A stretch of 64,000 bases of DNA from Halovenus amylolytica (GCA_004015825.1 SAYS01000005.1:62001-126000); one strand, 5' to 3'. Numbered from the stretch's first letter, positions 42,865 through 52,240 are shown. Numbers and translations: made by a program. Notes: a model not told the origin generated them from the letters alone.

Positions 42865-45363
42865 CTACTCGTCGAAAAGGAGTGAAAACAGTTTCCGCTC
42901 CGTCGTTCGCAGATGACGGTTGAAGGTTGGCTGTGTAATACCGAGCGATTCGGCGACCTCCTCACCAGTACTGGCCCGGGGCCACTCGAAGTAGCCACTG
43001 AGATACGCTGTCCGGAGCGCCTCGTGTTGCCGGTCGGTGAGTGTCTCCGAAACGGACCCCGGAAGTTCACCTGGCCCGCCCCTGCCCGATACCCGCTCCG
43101 TGCGTGTTCGGAGTTCGACGTTTGCGTACCGCGTTTCGAGTGCCTCGATCACCTGTCTGACGTCTGCAGATCGTGGCAGAACGGCAGTTAGTTCGATGCC
43201 ATCGGCGTCGGCGCGGAGCCGTTCGACATCTGCACTGTAATCGGCGAGGCGGTCGATGACGGTCCGATCTGTCACTGTCACAGCCGAGCGCGGATCGTCA
43301 GCGTCACCGAGTGCTCGGACAGCCTCGACGGAGAGTACGGCCTCTGTCAGTCCAGTCGGATCAGCGTCAGCGGTGAGATACAGAATCGATCCGTCGCCAT
43401 CGCCTGGAACGACCCCTTCGATTTCGATCGGCTCCCCGAGTGCAGTCGCGATACGTGAGGAGAGCGTCTCTGGATCCACAATCTGCAGCCCCAGTTCGAC
43501 CTGTGACTCGCTTTGCAGCGAGCGTTTCGTTTCGAGACTGTTGATCGCGTTCCCGATCGTCTCACCGAGATCGTCGAGGAGTTCACCGAGGATGTCGTCG
43601 AATGCTCTGGGTTGATTCGCGTACACGGATAACACACCGTAGGAGAGATCGTTGTACTGGATCGGGACACTCGCAATCGACTGGAACCCACGCACGAGTG
43701 CGCGCTCACGCCAGTCCGATTCGTGGAGGCCAGCAGAAACGTTGGAGACGATAGCCTGTGAGCCGGACCCGAGGACGCGCAGCGTTGGCTCGGCGTTCTC
43801 CCCAGTCGGAGTCTCTCTGGGATCAGTACCGATCACCGACAGCTCGTCGAGATAGCCATCACTATCGCCGGCCAGGGCAACTGTGTTCAGGCCCCCGTCA
43901 CTCCGGTAGGTTTCACCGAACCAGGCGAAGGAAATCCTGTCAGAACCAGCCAGATGGTCGCAGACTGCCGCCGCAATGTCACCCAGTGAGTCAGCTTCGA
44001 CCAGCGCCCCGTTGATCTGTCGGAGCAGGTCGTTGAACTCCCGGGCCCGTTCGAGCTGGGTGTTCTGCTCGGCGAGCGCCTCACGACGCCGGGAGAGTTC
44101 GGCCTCGCGCTCGACCCGACCCAGCGCAGCGACCGCATTTGCGGCGAGGAGTTCTACGGATTCCGTGGCGCTGTTCGGGGAGGTATGGGCGCCGAACTCG
44201 ATCTGCAACAATCCATACTCCTCCAGGGATGCAAACAGTGTATCCTCGGCTGTCGAGCCGTCGTCGTCACGCTGGATCACTCGACCAGTCGGTTGCGTAC
44301 CGGAGTCGTCGATCTGTTGATTGTCGGAATCGGGTAGCTCGCCGTCCCCCTTGCTGACGACAGCTGTCCCTGTTGCGAAGGCCTCCCACTCGTCTGTCCC
44401 AGGGCCGGCGGGCGCGGACTCCGTGCCCACAGCAGCCACGGGAACGAGTCGGGAGTGTTCCGTGTCGAAACTGTATGCAACGACCGTGGCATCGGGCCAG
44501 ACAGTCTGGGCGACGTCGACGATCGTTTCGGCGACTGTCTCCGTATCCTCCGCTCGGAGTAACGTTCGAGCCGATTTGTTCAGCGCGCCGAGCGTGTGCT
44601 CGTGTTGGCGACGCTCCCGGATATCCCGAAACACACCGACACGCCGTCGATCCCCGTTTGCGAACTCGACTGTCGAGAACCGTGTCTCGATCGGGATCGA
44701 CTCACCGGACGCGCTCTGAATCGACGACTCGATCAACCCCACGTCGGAGTCACGTAGCTGTTCGATGATTTCAGTCGCCATCGAGAGCGTCTCGTCACCT
44801 GCCAGCTTCGAGGCGTGCGAGCCGACGAGTTCGTCCCGGCTGTAGCCCGTGATATCCGCGACTGCGTCGTTGATCGAGGTGATGACGAACGCCTCGTCGA
44901 GCGTGTACACGCCGTCTTCGAGTGTATCCAGTGTCTGTCGTGTTCGCTTCAGTTCGCGTGCGAGCCCGGTGTACTCCGTCACGTCCCATAGCTGGAGAAC
45001 AGCCACATCCCCGATCGGCAGTGCACGGACCACGAGTCGTTCGTCCGGTTTACCAGTGAGTTCGTGGTCGACCGGCTCCCCGGTCTCGAAGGCCTCTCTG
45101 GTGGTGGCTGTTATCTGGTCGACGATGTCGCTGTGAAGCACCGCCTGCTCGTGGTCCGGACGGTCCACGACGAGCTCGGAAAGTCGTCCAGTAATCCCGG
45201 AAGCCCCGATTACGGTAAGCGACGAATCGACGACGAGAAACCCGGTCGTTCCGGGCCGAAAGTTATCTGCAATCTCACCATCTAGCTCGAACGCTTCTGT
45301 CAGCGAGCCCCCGTCCTCGGCTTCCGATCCCGGCGACTCATTCTGACGAGACTCCTCTGACAC
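42865..45363 (-). CDS. Bat-like sensor-regulator: PAS-PAS-GAF-GAF-HTH-10
   Basis: An 832-residue protein starting at GTG 45363, supported by a TATA box (GAATAAAGT as read on plus) about 28 bases upstream. In order: a PAS-like domain (about 40-130), a second PAS (YTLDEAFVITSINDAVADITGYSRDELVG, about 150-250), GAF (about 260-420), a short coiled coil, another GAF (440-605), the bacterio-opsin-activator middle domain (615-770) and the C-terminal HTH_10 (LTDRQHEALRTAYLSGYFEWPRAST, 775-832). Bat in Halobacterium activates bop, brp and crtB1 under low oxygen and light. This protein has no histidine kinase domain and is thus a one-component sensor. It is divergent from the terpene-synthase-like gene. 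Confidence 0.9.
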   Translation of the reverse strand: MSEESRQNESPGSEAEDGGSLTEAFELDGEIADNFRPGTTGFLVVDSSLTVIGASGITGRLSELVVDRPDHEQAVLHSDIVDQITATTREAFETGEPVDHELTGKPDERLVVRALPIGDVAVLQLWDVTEYTGLARELKRTRQTLDTLEDGVYTLDEAFVITSINDAVADITGYSRDELVGSHASKLAGDETLSMATEIIEQLRDSDVGLIESSIQSASGESIPIETRFSTVEFANGDRRRVGVFRDIRERRQHEHTLGALNKSARTLLRAEDTETVAETIVDVAQTVWPDATVVAYSFDTEHSRLVPVAAVGTESAPAGPGTDEWEAFATGTAVVSKGDGELPDSDNQQIDDSGTQPTGRVIQRDDDGSTAEDTLFASLEEYGLLQIEFGAHTSPNSATESVELLAANAVAALGRVEREAELSRRREALAEQNTQLERAREFNDLLRQINGALVEADSLGDIAAAVCDHLAGSDRISFAWFGETYRSDGGLNTVALAGDSDGYLDELSVIGTDPRETPTGENAEPTLRVLGSGSQAIVSNVSAGLHESDWRERALVRGFQSIASVPIQYNDLSYGVLSVYANQPRAFDDILGELLDDLGETIGNAINSLETKRSLQSESQVELGLQIVDPETLSSRIATALGEPIEIEGVVPGDGDGSILYLTADADPTGLTEAVLSVEAVRALGDADDPRSAVTVTDRTVIDRLADYSADVERLRADADGIELTAVLPRSADVRQVIEALETRYANVELRTRTERVSGRGGPGELPGSVSETLTDRQHEALRTAYLSGYFEWPRASTGEEVAESLGITQPTFNRHLRTTERKLFSLLFDE

Positions 45364-45685
45364 ACCCCGGTATTCTCGTTGCAACTGAATAAAGTTCTCT
45401 CTACGTACACGAATCAGTGATAGTACTAGATCTCTATATATCACGGTGACAGGACAGGTGGTGATCTTCAACAGTACGACTCGACAGACACTGTTTCCAA
45501 CGTGACTCTACTAGCATCCCCGTAGTTAGTAGGACAGACTTATCGCCGATAGTATCTCTAATCGCCATACTGCAGATGTTCAATAATATTACCATATTGG
45601 ACATGAAATTCACGCAACCATACTTTTTATCACGGAATGAAATACGAACAAAAGTATTAAGAGTGGTAAGAGTTGACTAATCTCT
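45364..45685. other. Divergent promoter region between the Bat-like regulator and the terpene-synthase-like gene
   Basis: A 322-base gap, AT-rich from about 45490 to 45665, without a gene. AGTATTAAG at about 45653 is 28 bases before ATG 45686, and GAATAAAGT at 45388-45396 serves the minus-strand regulator. Further TATA-like runs near 45440 and 45621 exist. It is the natural place for Bat-type binding sites, though I did not identify a repeat. Confidence 0.6.
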
Positions 45686-46693
45686 ATGGCACACAGGCTG
45701 GGTCACACCGTTACGCCACACGGGACCGAAATCACGGCCGGTACTGCTGCGGAGTATGCACAGTCGATCAAGACAGTAACCCTTCCGGGATCAGTCGAGC
45801 GGATCGCAGACGAGTACGACGATGTCGTGGGTGACCGCGATCGGTTCCTCTGGAAGTGGATTCATAATCTGTTCGACGAGTTCACACTCTCGTCGGTTGC
45901 CACGGACAGAGCAGATCTGGTCCGGAACCAGAAGACCCTGCTGACGATTTTCATCACGACACTCGACGACCTGGCCGAGTTAGACGGTGATAGCGAGACG
46001 TTCGACCGGGCGCGGCGGATCCCGTTCCGCGCACCCGGAGAGACCGTGAGTGGCGAGGGCGACAACGTGGAGATCGTCGACTTTCTCGTCGATCTCTGGG
46101 ACGGCATCGAAGCGGAACTCGAAACGGCACCGCGGTACGAGGAGTTCGCGAGGATCTTCGAGTACGATTTCAGACAGACAGTCAACGCGATGGATTACTC
46201 CGGGTTGCTGAACGACAACCCGGTGGCGGCAAATCGGGCGGAAGCCGAACGGTACGACGCCTACAACATGGCAGTCTTCCCGTACGCGTGCGTGGACCTG
46301 ATGTACTCGCCGACGTTCAACGCCCGCGAACTCGGCACACTCCGGAGCCTGCTCTGTGAACTCCAGCAGATGGCACGCATCGGCAACTGGATCACAACCT
46401 GGGAACGCGAACTGGCCGAAGGCGACGTCAGTTCCGGAATCGCCGTCTGTGCACTCAAGCGGGGCGTCATCACACCCGCGGAAGTCACGGACCCCAATCA
46501 GGCGACTGTCGACCGGCTGGTCGACCGCATCAAATCACACGGGATCGAAGCCGAGTTCATGCGGGAGTGGGAGATCCGGTCGCGAGCAGTGCGCAAACGA
46601 ACCGGCGAACTCGACAGCGTCGACGCCGAAGCGATGGTCGATGGCTTCGAGACTGTCATGGACCACCACCTGACCAGTGACGGCTTCAAGTAG
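45686..46693 (+). CDS. Class I terpene synthase-like protein
   Basis: A 335-residue all-helical soluble protein, the usual length of bacterial class I terpene synthases. The aspartate-rich motif appears as D94-D95-L-A-E98 in FITTLDDLAELDG. The NSE triad appears as N234-x3-T238-x3-E242 in RIGNWITTWERELAEGD. An arginine, R189, lies 45 residues upstream of the triad, where the diphosphate-sensing arginine is expected. I do not see a clear C-terminal RY pair. If active it would ionise a polyprenyl diphosphate with three Mg ions and form a terpene hydrocarbon or alcohol. A leaderless promoter precedes it, and a Bat-like regulator is divergent. Its convergent neighbour is of unknown function. Confidence 0.65.
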   Translation: MAHRLGHTVTPHGTEITAGTAAEYAQSIKTVTLPGSVERIADEYDDVVGDRDRFLWKWIHNLFDEFTLSSVATDRADLVRNQKTLLTIFITTLDDLAELDGDSETFDRARRIPFRAPGETVSGEGDNVEIVDFLVDLWDGIEAELETAPRYEEFARIFEYDFRQTVNAMDYSGLLNDNPVAANRAEAERYDAYNMAVFPYACVDLMYSPTFNARELGTLRSLLCELQQMARIGNWITTWERELAEGDVSSGIAVCALKRGVITPAEVTDPNQATVDRLVDRIKSHGIEAEFMREWEIRSRAVRKRTGELDSVDAEAMVDGFETVMDHHLTSDGFK

Positions 46694-47293
46694 TCAGGTC
46701 GAGTACTGTTTCAGCTTCGACTCGGAGACGATCTCGTGGATCTTGCGGGCCGCCGGTTTCGAGACGAGATGGACGAGATAGAGCAGCCACTGGTCGTCTC
46801 GACGGTACCGCGGTTCGATCTGGTACTCGATTCCGTCCTCCCCTCCTGCGGCGGCGTCGAACAGCGACCGAACCGACTGGACACCGCGCTGGGCATTGTA
46901 ATTTCGCTTACTTACGTGTCCAACCGGGTGCCGGATCCAGTTATCCTCGACGTGGGCGTAGACGTCGACTCCATTCCGATCTCGGAGTTCGTGTAACACG
47001 ACGTGGAGTTGCTCGTCGGCGAACGTGGAGTCACGGTACACCCACGAGCCGTCCGAAATGTTCCCGTCGAACCGTATCTTCAGCGATGAAACCGGTGTTC
47101 GTTGAAACCCCATCCGCGGGAGTCTGCGTTCGAGTTTCTCCTGTGTTTCGGACACTGTCGCGACGTACTCGTCTTCGGTCGTTTGACTCAACGCGTACAC
47201 GTCGGTAGCAGATTTGAATAGCCTGTGAAAGTACGGCCAGACGAACCCTCGGATACTGTTGAGACCCTCGCTTGCAGCGGACATTATATTCAC
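46694..47293 (-). CDS. Uncharacterised haloarchaeal protein
   Basis: A 199-residue protein (MNIMSAASEGLNSI; the ATG three codons in is equally possible). An N-terminal helix is followed by an alpha/beta core with WVYRDSTFADEQLHVVLHE and VDVYAHVEDNWIRHPVGHVSK, then helices to the end. No motif that I can name. The stop meets the stop of the terpene-synthase-like gene with no gap, so transcription is convergent. Confidence 0.72.
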   Translation of the reverse strand: MNIMSAASEGLNSIRGFVWPYFHRLFKSATDVYALSQTTEDEYVATVSETQEKLERRLPRMGFQRTPVSSLKIRFDGNISDGSWVYRDSTFADEQLHVVLHELRDRNGVDVYAHVEDNWIRHPVGHVSKRNYNAQRGVQSVRSLFDAAAGGEDGIEYQIEPRYRRDDQWLLYLVHLVSKPAARKIHEIVSESKLKQYST

Positions 47294-47529
47294 TCAGTGA
47301 TGGATAGGAATATGTACTTCGACTATTCAAAAAAAATAGTATCTATCGCACTGAAAGTGAATACCGTCTTCGCCGTTCGGAGTCGATCACGACACCAGCG
47401 CCAGTCCGATAGAAGCAGTTACTGATCCGCGGACTGCTCGGTTCGACATCTGCGGAGCGGTCTACACTCACCGAGGGCGAAATCAGCAGTTGTTCCGAAC
47501 GGTTCCTCCGGCTGGTCGCCGACAGGCTG

Positions 47530-47763
47530 TTATAAGACAAATGAGACTATCGCCAGGACGACGAAGATGATCACGAGCCACTTGGCAATACTCATACTGA
47601 TACCTGCGACGCCACTTGCCCCGAGCACTGCAGCGACAAGTGCAAGTACCAGGAATAGGATCGCCAGTCCGATCAAATCCCCGCCGAACTGCTGCAGCGG
47701 TGCAAGCTCCAGTATCGTCGCTGCAGTACTCTGTCCGGCCATGGCGAACTGTGTGAATGCCAT
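47530..47763 (-). CDS. DUF1328 family small membrane protein
   Basis: A 77-residue protein with two membrane helices ([17 protein letters not shown] and [19 protein letters not shown]) separated by ASGVAGIS, the pattern of DUF1328. Function unknown; bacterial relatives are stress-induced. It stands alone, with about 240 empty bases on each side. Confidence 0.85.
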   Translation of the reverse strand: MAFTQFAMAGQSTAATILELAPLQQFGGDLIGLAILFLVLALVAAVLGASGVAGISMSIAKWLVIIFVVLAIVSFVL

Positions 47764-48030
47764 ACCACCACACGGGGCTACGCGTGCATAGTTACCTGCT
47801 ACATATTATTTAGCCCACACGGTAAGTTCGTGATATCGATCTTGGTTTATAAACTATTTAAAATAGATAAAAAATGATTCGGCAACGAGCAGTGTCTGGA
47901 CCAATCGGGACCCATCGCCGTCAGTACGCCCGGAGAAGTGGGAGACCATTCCCGTTCAGCAGCATTCGTCTGTGATACTCGGGCCGGAGCGTTGAAATAT
48001 GCCGACCTTACCAGTAGATATGTAGGTAGT

Positions 48031-48450
48031 ATGGGCCCAATCGAGGTTGTCATCGCTGTGGCGATTCTCTCTGCAACGATCGGGGTAGGAATAACGATCC
48101 ACGAACTCTCACACGCGGCAGTGCTCAGATTTCTCGGTGTCCCGTACGAGATCCGATGGCTCCCGGAAACAGAGGAGGGTCGGTTTCACAGTGCAGTAAC
48201 AGCCTCCTGGGCGACCGTTACTCCACAGCAGATCCCAGATGACGTGTCTTCGTACGGCATTCGACTCGCCGCGATTGCACCGCTGGCGCTCACACTGCCC
48301 GTCGTGCTGGGTGCTGCGGGCATTCTCCCGAACCCACTGGCGTCGGGCGACGCGTACGGAGCCGCTGTGACGATCGCCTGGCTCGGCTGTGCGCTTCCGA
48401 GCCCACAGGATTTCTCCGTATTCTGGTACGCAGACCGAGCGCTCGCCTGA
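48031..48450 (+). CDS. Putative membrane zinc metalloprotease, DUF3267/M50-like
   Basis: A 139-residue membrane protein starting MGPIEVVIAVAIL. The HELSHAAVLRFLG motif at about 25-37 supplies the two zinc histidines and the glutamate of a zincin. About four hydrophobic segments follow, including SYGIRLAAIAPLALTLPVVLG. The small size is like DUF3267 proteins. I see no site-2 protease NxxPxxxLDG motif; the C-terminal LPSPQDFSVFW could supply the third ligand (Asp). Substrate unknown. Confidence 0.75.
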   Translation: MGPIEVVIAVAILSATIGVGITIHELSHAAVLRFLGVPYEIRWLPETEEGRFHSAVTASWATVTPQQIPDDVSSYGIRLAAIAPLALTLPVVLGAAGILPNPLASGDAYGAAVTIAWLGCALPSPQDFSVFWYADRALA

Positions 48451-48556
48451 CCGCTCGCCGCGGACCCAGCGCCGCTACAGCAGTCACCCCGGACCCAGCG
48501 ACGTTCAGTCGGGTTCCTCCGAAGTCGTTAAGAAACTCTCCCCCGAAACGAGAGGT

Positions 48557-48811
48557 ATGCAAAAGCTCATCATCCGCGGCGATCCCGGCATCCGGAAAGG
48601 AGCAGTCATCGAGTACGATGGCTCGGAGTACGTCTGTTTCGGGATCAACAAACAGTTCGAGTGGAACGGCCCCGAAGAGATGCAGCTCTGGTGTACCATC
48701 GGCGACGCAGACGAGAAAGAAACCTACGAGCGGCGTGAGTACATCCCGATGCATCTCGACGTCGACTCGGCCGACGCCGAGGAGATTACGGTCGTCGAAG
48801 CTGCGGCCTGA
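48557..48811 (+). CDS. Small conserved haloarchaeal protein (HAH_0734-like)
   Basis: An 84-residue protein, MQKLIIRGDPGIRKGAVIEYD. It has a compact beta-rich core with CFGINKQFEWNGPEEMQLWCTI. I believe it corresponds to the HAH_0734 family, of unknown function. A TATA-like CGTTAAGAAAC at about 48527 is 26 bases upstream, and the next gene follows after 44 bp. Confidence 0.78.
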   Translation: MQKLIIRGDPGIRKGAVIEYDGSEYVCFGINKQFEWNGPEEMQLWCTIGDADEKETYERREYIPMHLDVDSADAEEITVVEAAA

Positions 48812-48824
48812 CCGCAGGTAACGT

Positions 48825-48835
48825 CTTTTTTATTT
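48825..48835 (+). promoter_or_regulatory. TATA box of sppA
   Basis: TTTTTTATTTT lies about 25 bases before ATG 48856, indicating a separate leaderless transcript for sppA. Confidence 0.45.
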
Positions 48836-48855
48836 TTCGCGGCCGACACACAAGC

Positions 48856-49848
48856 ATGGGTACATTCAATAACATCCTCCGGGCTCTCGTCTTCAGTCTG
48901 GTCGCCGCCGTCGGCGTTGTCGCCGGCTGGCTCCTGTTTTTCGAACTCCCGGAATCGTTAGTCGAGTTGTTCGGCATCGTTTTCGTGGTCCTGTTGCTCC
49001 CGGTCGTACTGCGGGCGGCGAGCGCGGTTGCAGCCTCGGTTGCACCCGAATACAACGTCGCCGAGGTCGCGGTCAAAGGACAGATCAAGCGCAACAAGAG
49101 CGGCTCGATCGGCTCGCCGCCTATCGGTGCCGGTGCGGACGACATCGTCGAGCAGATCGACCGTGCTGATGCGGACAGCAACGCAGAGGCACTCCTCGTC
49201 CGGCTCAACACACCCGGTGGTGAGATCGTCCCGAGCGAGGATATCAAACTCGCAGCGGAGCGATTCGACGGCCCGACAATCGCCTACACGACTGATACCT
49301 GTGCGAGTGGTGGCTACGAGATCGCGAGCGGCTGTGACGAAATCTGGGCCAGAGAGGGCTCTATCGTCGGCTCGATCGGTGTCATCGGCTCGCGGGTGAC
49401 GGCAGGGGAACTGGCCGACAGACTCGGGCTGGAGTACGAACAGCTGACTGCCGGCAAATACAAAGACGCCGGCGTCCCGCTGAAGGACCTCGAAGAGCAC
49501 GAGCGCGAGTATCTCCAGGGAATTATCGACGACTACTACGACCAGTTCGTCTCGAACGTCGCAAAGCGGCGCGAACTCGGCCGCGAGGAGATCGAAGCCA
49601 CAGAAGCCCGCGTCTATCTCGGCACGGAAGCCGCGGAGAACGGTCTGGTCGACGAACTCGGCACGCGCGAAGACGTCGAACAGCGGGTCGAAGAGCAGAT
49701 CGGACAGGACGTCACAGTCCGGGAGTTCGAACCCGAACAGGGGATCGCCCAGCGGCTCAGTCTCGGTGCGCAACGGCTGGCCTACGCATTCGGGTCCGGC
49801 ATCGCAGGCACAGTCACCGGTGAGAACAGCCGGTTCAAGTTCCGATGA
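48856..49848 (+). CDS. sppA: Signal peptide peptidase SppA (S49 serine protease)
   Basis: A 330-residue membrane-bound S49 peptidase. Two N-terminal hydrophobic helices lie at about 9-30 and 36-56. LLVRLNTPGGE, the serine nucleophile in DTCASGGYEIASGCDEI (about 155) and the general-base lysine in AGKYKDAG (about 206) form the catalytic dyad. It degrades cleaved signal peptides and other membrane-associated peptides, with the active site outside. A typical archaeal single-repeat length. Confidence 0.93.
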   Translation: MGTFNNILRALVFSLVAAVGVVAGWLLFFELPESLVELFGIVFVVLLLPVVLRAASAVAASVAPEYNVAEVAVKGQIKRNKSGSIGSPPIGAGADDIVEQIDRADADSNAEALLVRLNTPGGEIVPSEDIKLAAERFDGPTIAYTTDTCASGGYEIASGCDEIWAREGSIVGSIGVIGSRVTAGELADRLGLEYEQLTAGKYKDAGVPLKDLEEHEREYLQGIIDDYYDQFVSNVAKRRELGREEIEATEARVYLGTEAAENGLVDELGTREDVEQRVEEQIGQDVTVREFEPEQGIAQRLSLGAQRLAYAFGSGIAGTVTGENSRFKFR

Positions 49849-49921
49849 CGATAAATTAGGGGCAGCAGCCGGTCTGGTTCCAACCGACGGTCTAATAATT
49901 CTCCACGTCATTCCGTCAGGT

Positions 49922-50107
49922 ATGGTAACTATCAACCCCCCAACGGAGCGGAGCTGCGAGCGGTGCGGACGGGAGGATATGTGGGACGCCGAAAAACAGA
50001 CGTTCGTCGCGAAAACGGACAACGGTGCCTCTGAACGGGGTAATCCGCACTGCCTCCACGAGTGGGACATCAACGGCAAATACAATCCACTCCAGCCAGA
50101 ATCCTGA
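49922..50107 (+). CDS. HEWD family small zinc protein
   Basis: A 61-residue protein, MVTINPPTERSCERCGREDMW, with CxxC, and further on a conserved CLHEWDINGKYNP that gives the HEWD name used for haloarchaeal proteins. It likely binds one zinc ion; function unknown. It ends 7 bases before cutA and is probably co-transcribed with it. Confidence 0.8.
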   Translation: MVTINPPTERSCERCGREDMWDAEKQTFVAKTDNGASERGNPHCLHEWDINGKYNPLQPES

Positions 50108-50114
50108 CGGAGAG

Positions 50115-50435
50115 ATGCCGACTGTTTTTATCACCGCACCGCCCGACGCTGCCGACGCACTCGCAACGACACTGGTCGAAGAACGTCTGGCGGCCTGTGT
50201 CAACCGGGTGACCTGTGACTCGGTGTATCGCTGGGACGGAGAGATCCACGACGACGAGGAGGTCATTCTACTCGCCAAGACCACGGCGGACCGGTACGAG
50301 GATCTCCGGGATCGAGTCGAACAGCTCCACCCCTACGACGTGCCGTGTATCGAACGGTTCGACGAAGACGATATTCTCCCAGCGTTCGCCGACTGGCGGG
50401 CGGATGCTACCTCAAATCGGAAAAAGTACGACTGA
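50115..50435 (+). CDS. cutA: Divalent cation tolerance protein CutA
   Basis: A 106-residue CutA1. MPTVFITAPPDAADALATTLVEERLAACVN and the HPYDVPCIERF segment are the family marks. It forms trimers like the PII fold; the link to copper tolerance in bacteria is weak. The ATG follows GGAGAG in the short gap after the HEWD gene. Confidence 0.93.
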   Translation: MPTVFITAPPDAADALATTLVEERLAACVNRVTCDSVYRWDGEIHDDEEVILLAKTTADRYEDLRDRVEQLHPYDVPCIERFDEDDILPAFADWRADATSNRKKYD

Positions 50436-50436
50436 T

Positions 50437-51492
50437 CTAGAGACCTGGATACGGGACCGGTCCAGCCTCGAAGACACCACCTGTCACGAGCGCAGCGAGC
50501 AGGAGGCTGGTGACGAGAATCGAGACGAAGGCGGGGTCGAAATGCGTGTCAGCGTGAGCGTACAGCACTCGCTGGGCGAGTTCTCCGATCAGCGCTGCGA
50601 GGAGGCCAAACACTCCTGCAACGACCAGCCCGACGACAGGCTCGGCATCGACAGCGAGTGCGGCGATACTCGCGGGCAGCGCCATGTGGTGTGTCACCGG
50701 CAGTGAGAATGCACCGAGGGAGAGAAAGAGGAGACTCGCCAGTGTGATCCCGAAGGCGAGAAAGACGCTACCAGTCGCGAGTGCAATGTATCCCGCACCG
50801 ATCCCGACAGCGACGCCGAGGACGGCGACGTTTTGCCACTCGTAGTGGTCGGGTAGCCACGGCTCGACGACGTGGCGGCCGCCGGTCCCCTGTGCGGTCT
50901 CGTTGTCCGCGTCGCCCCAGTACTGACTGTCCTCGAACGGCGACATATCGAGCACTGACCGGTCCAGATCCCGGAGCCGTCCAAGCAGCGGATAGCCGAG
51001 CGCGAGTCGGTGGACCAGGGCCGAGAGAACGACAGCCAGGGCGATCGGATCGAGTGGCAGTTCGAGTCCAGCAGCGACCCTGGCGACGAGAACACTGAAC
51101 AGTCCGAACGCGCCACCGACGAGCAGGACGGGTGGTGTGCTCGGCAGCGGTTTCGCGATCTGTTTCGCCTGGTGGTACCGGAAACTGGTATCGAACGTCT
51201 CCTTCCGGCCCGCGTAGGCAGCAGCCGCGACGCCACCGGCGAAGGCGACGTGTGGACCAAACACCGGTCCGAGGCCGACAGCGCCAGTGATCCCCGTGCT
51301 TTCGAGCGGTGCTGCAGCGACCTCGAAGACACCCAGAGAGCCCGAGTTCCCCGGAAAGCCGCCAGCCGCCTCGCCGACGACGATGGTGATCCCTGCCAGA
51401 CTGAGCGCTGGAAGCGCGCCGATCGCGGCACCGATCATCCCGCCAGCCACGCCAGCGAGGACGACACCGACGGTCAGTTCCGAGAAGACCAT
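50437..51492 (-). CDS. Polytopic haloarchaeal membrane protein
   Basis: A 351-residue integral membrane protein with about eight to nine helices. Many glycine- and alanine-rich segments occur (GVVLAGVAGGMIGAAIGALPAL, GLGPVFGPHVAFAGGVAAAAYAG). The central loop at about 170-215 is acidic (DMSPFEDSQYWGDADNE). No transport motif that I recognise. It converges on cutA with 1 base between stops. Confidence 0.78.
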   Translation of the reverse strand: MVFSELTVGVVLAGVAGGMIGAAIGALPALSLAGITIVVGEAAGGFPGNSGSLGVFEVAAAPLESTGITGAVGLGPVFGPHVAFAGGVAAAAYAGRKETFDTSFRYHQAKQIAKPLPSTPPVLLVGGAFGLFSVLVARVAAGLELPLDPIALAVVLSALVHRLALGYPLLGRLRDLDRSVLDMSPFEDSQYWGDADNETAQGTGGRHVVEPWLPDHYEWQNVAVLGVAVGIGAGYIALATGSVFLAFGITLASLLFLSLGAFSLPVTHHMALPASIAALAVDAEPVVGLVVAGVFGLLAALIGELAQRVLYAHADTHFDPAFVSILVTSLLLAALVTGGVFEAGPVPYPGL

Positions 51493-51658
51493 TGTGATGC
51501 AAGCAGCCGCGTTGTCCGTCGGATTTCAACTATGCTCTGCGTTCTATCCCGTTGCACCTGTCGCATTATACCCTTCTTGTGTCCAGGTGGCTCATAGTTG
51601 TGACGCTGCGATTTCGGGCAATGAGAATGCGGGCAGAGAGGCCGGCGGAAAAATAGGG

Positions 51659-52240
51659 TTACTCGTCGTCTTCTTCGACGACTTCGGGATCACGCATCGC
51701 CGTCTGGAGACTGTCGATTCCGTTGACCCATTCGGCGACGAGTCCGAATTCGAGATCGTCCGCCATCCCGATATCCAGCTCGGCACCGTCGATCACGAGC
51801 GTGCCAGCCTGGACACAGTAGCCGAGCGCTGCATCGAGATCCTCGTTGGCTTCCGCCTCTGCTGCGGCCTCGATGTACTCGTCGATTGAGCCCTCGTCCG
51901 CTGGACCGCCGACGACGAACTCTTCGGCAGCGTAGAAGACACACATCAGAGACGTCTGGACGCCGTCGATTAGCATCCCTTTTTCTTCGTTGTCGAACTC
52001 GACTTCCGAGAGGACGACCTCCTGCATATCTTCGAGTTCGCCGAGTGCACGCTCTTCGTCGAGGACGCCGTCGTCGAAGTCAGTGATGATTTTTGCGACT
52101 GCGATTGCAGTATCGTCCTGCAGATTCAACAGCAGTCGTGCCGAGTCTTCTTCTTCAGGATCGATCTCTTCCTCCCGGAGTCGGCCGATCCAGTTTTGCC
52201 AGCGTTCGTCAGTGTAGTATTCCCCTGGCTCGTTGCTCAT
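51659..52240 (-). CDS. DUF2150 family protein
   Basis: A 193-residue very acidic protein starting MSNEPGEYYTDERWQNWIGRL. The ARLLLNLQDDTAIAVAKIITDF and LIDGVQTSLMCVFYAAEEFV helices fit DUF2150, an archaeal family without known role. The C terminus ends in a run of acidic residues. An ATG two codons upstream is also in frame. It has no close same-strand partner. Confidence 0.87.
   Translation of the reverse strand: MSNEPGEYYTDERWQNWIGRLREEEIDPEEEDSARLLLNLQDDTAIAVAKIITDFDDGVLDEERALGELEDMQEVVLSEVEFDNEEKGMLIDGVQTSLMCVFYAAEEFVVGGPADEGSIDEYIEAAAEAEANEDLDAALGYCVQAGTLVIDGAELDIGMADDLEFGLVAEWVNGIDSLQTAMRDPEVVEEDDE

Noticed and set aside
48958-50085. 375-codon minus-strand frame across sppA and the HEWD gene
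   Set aside because: Spans two real genes in antisense and contains no domain.
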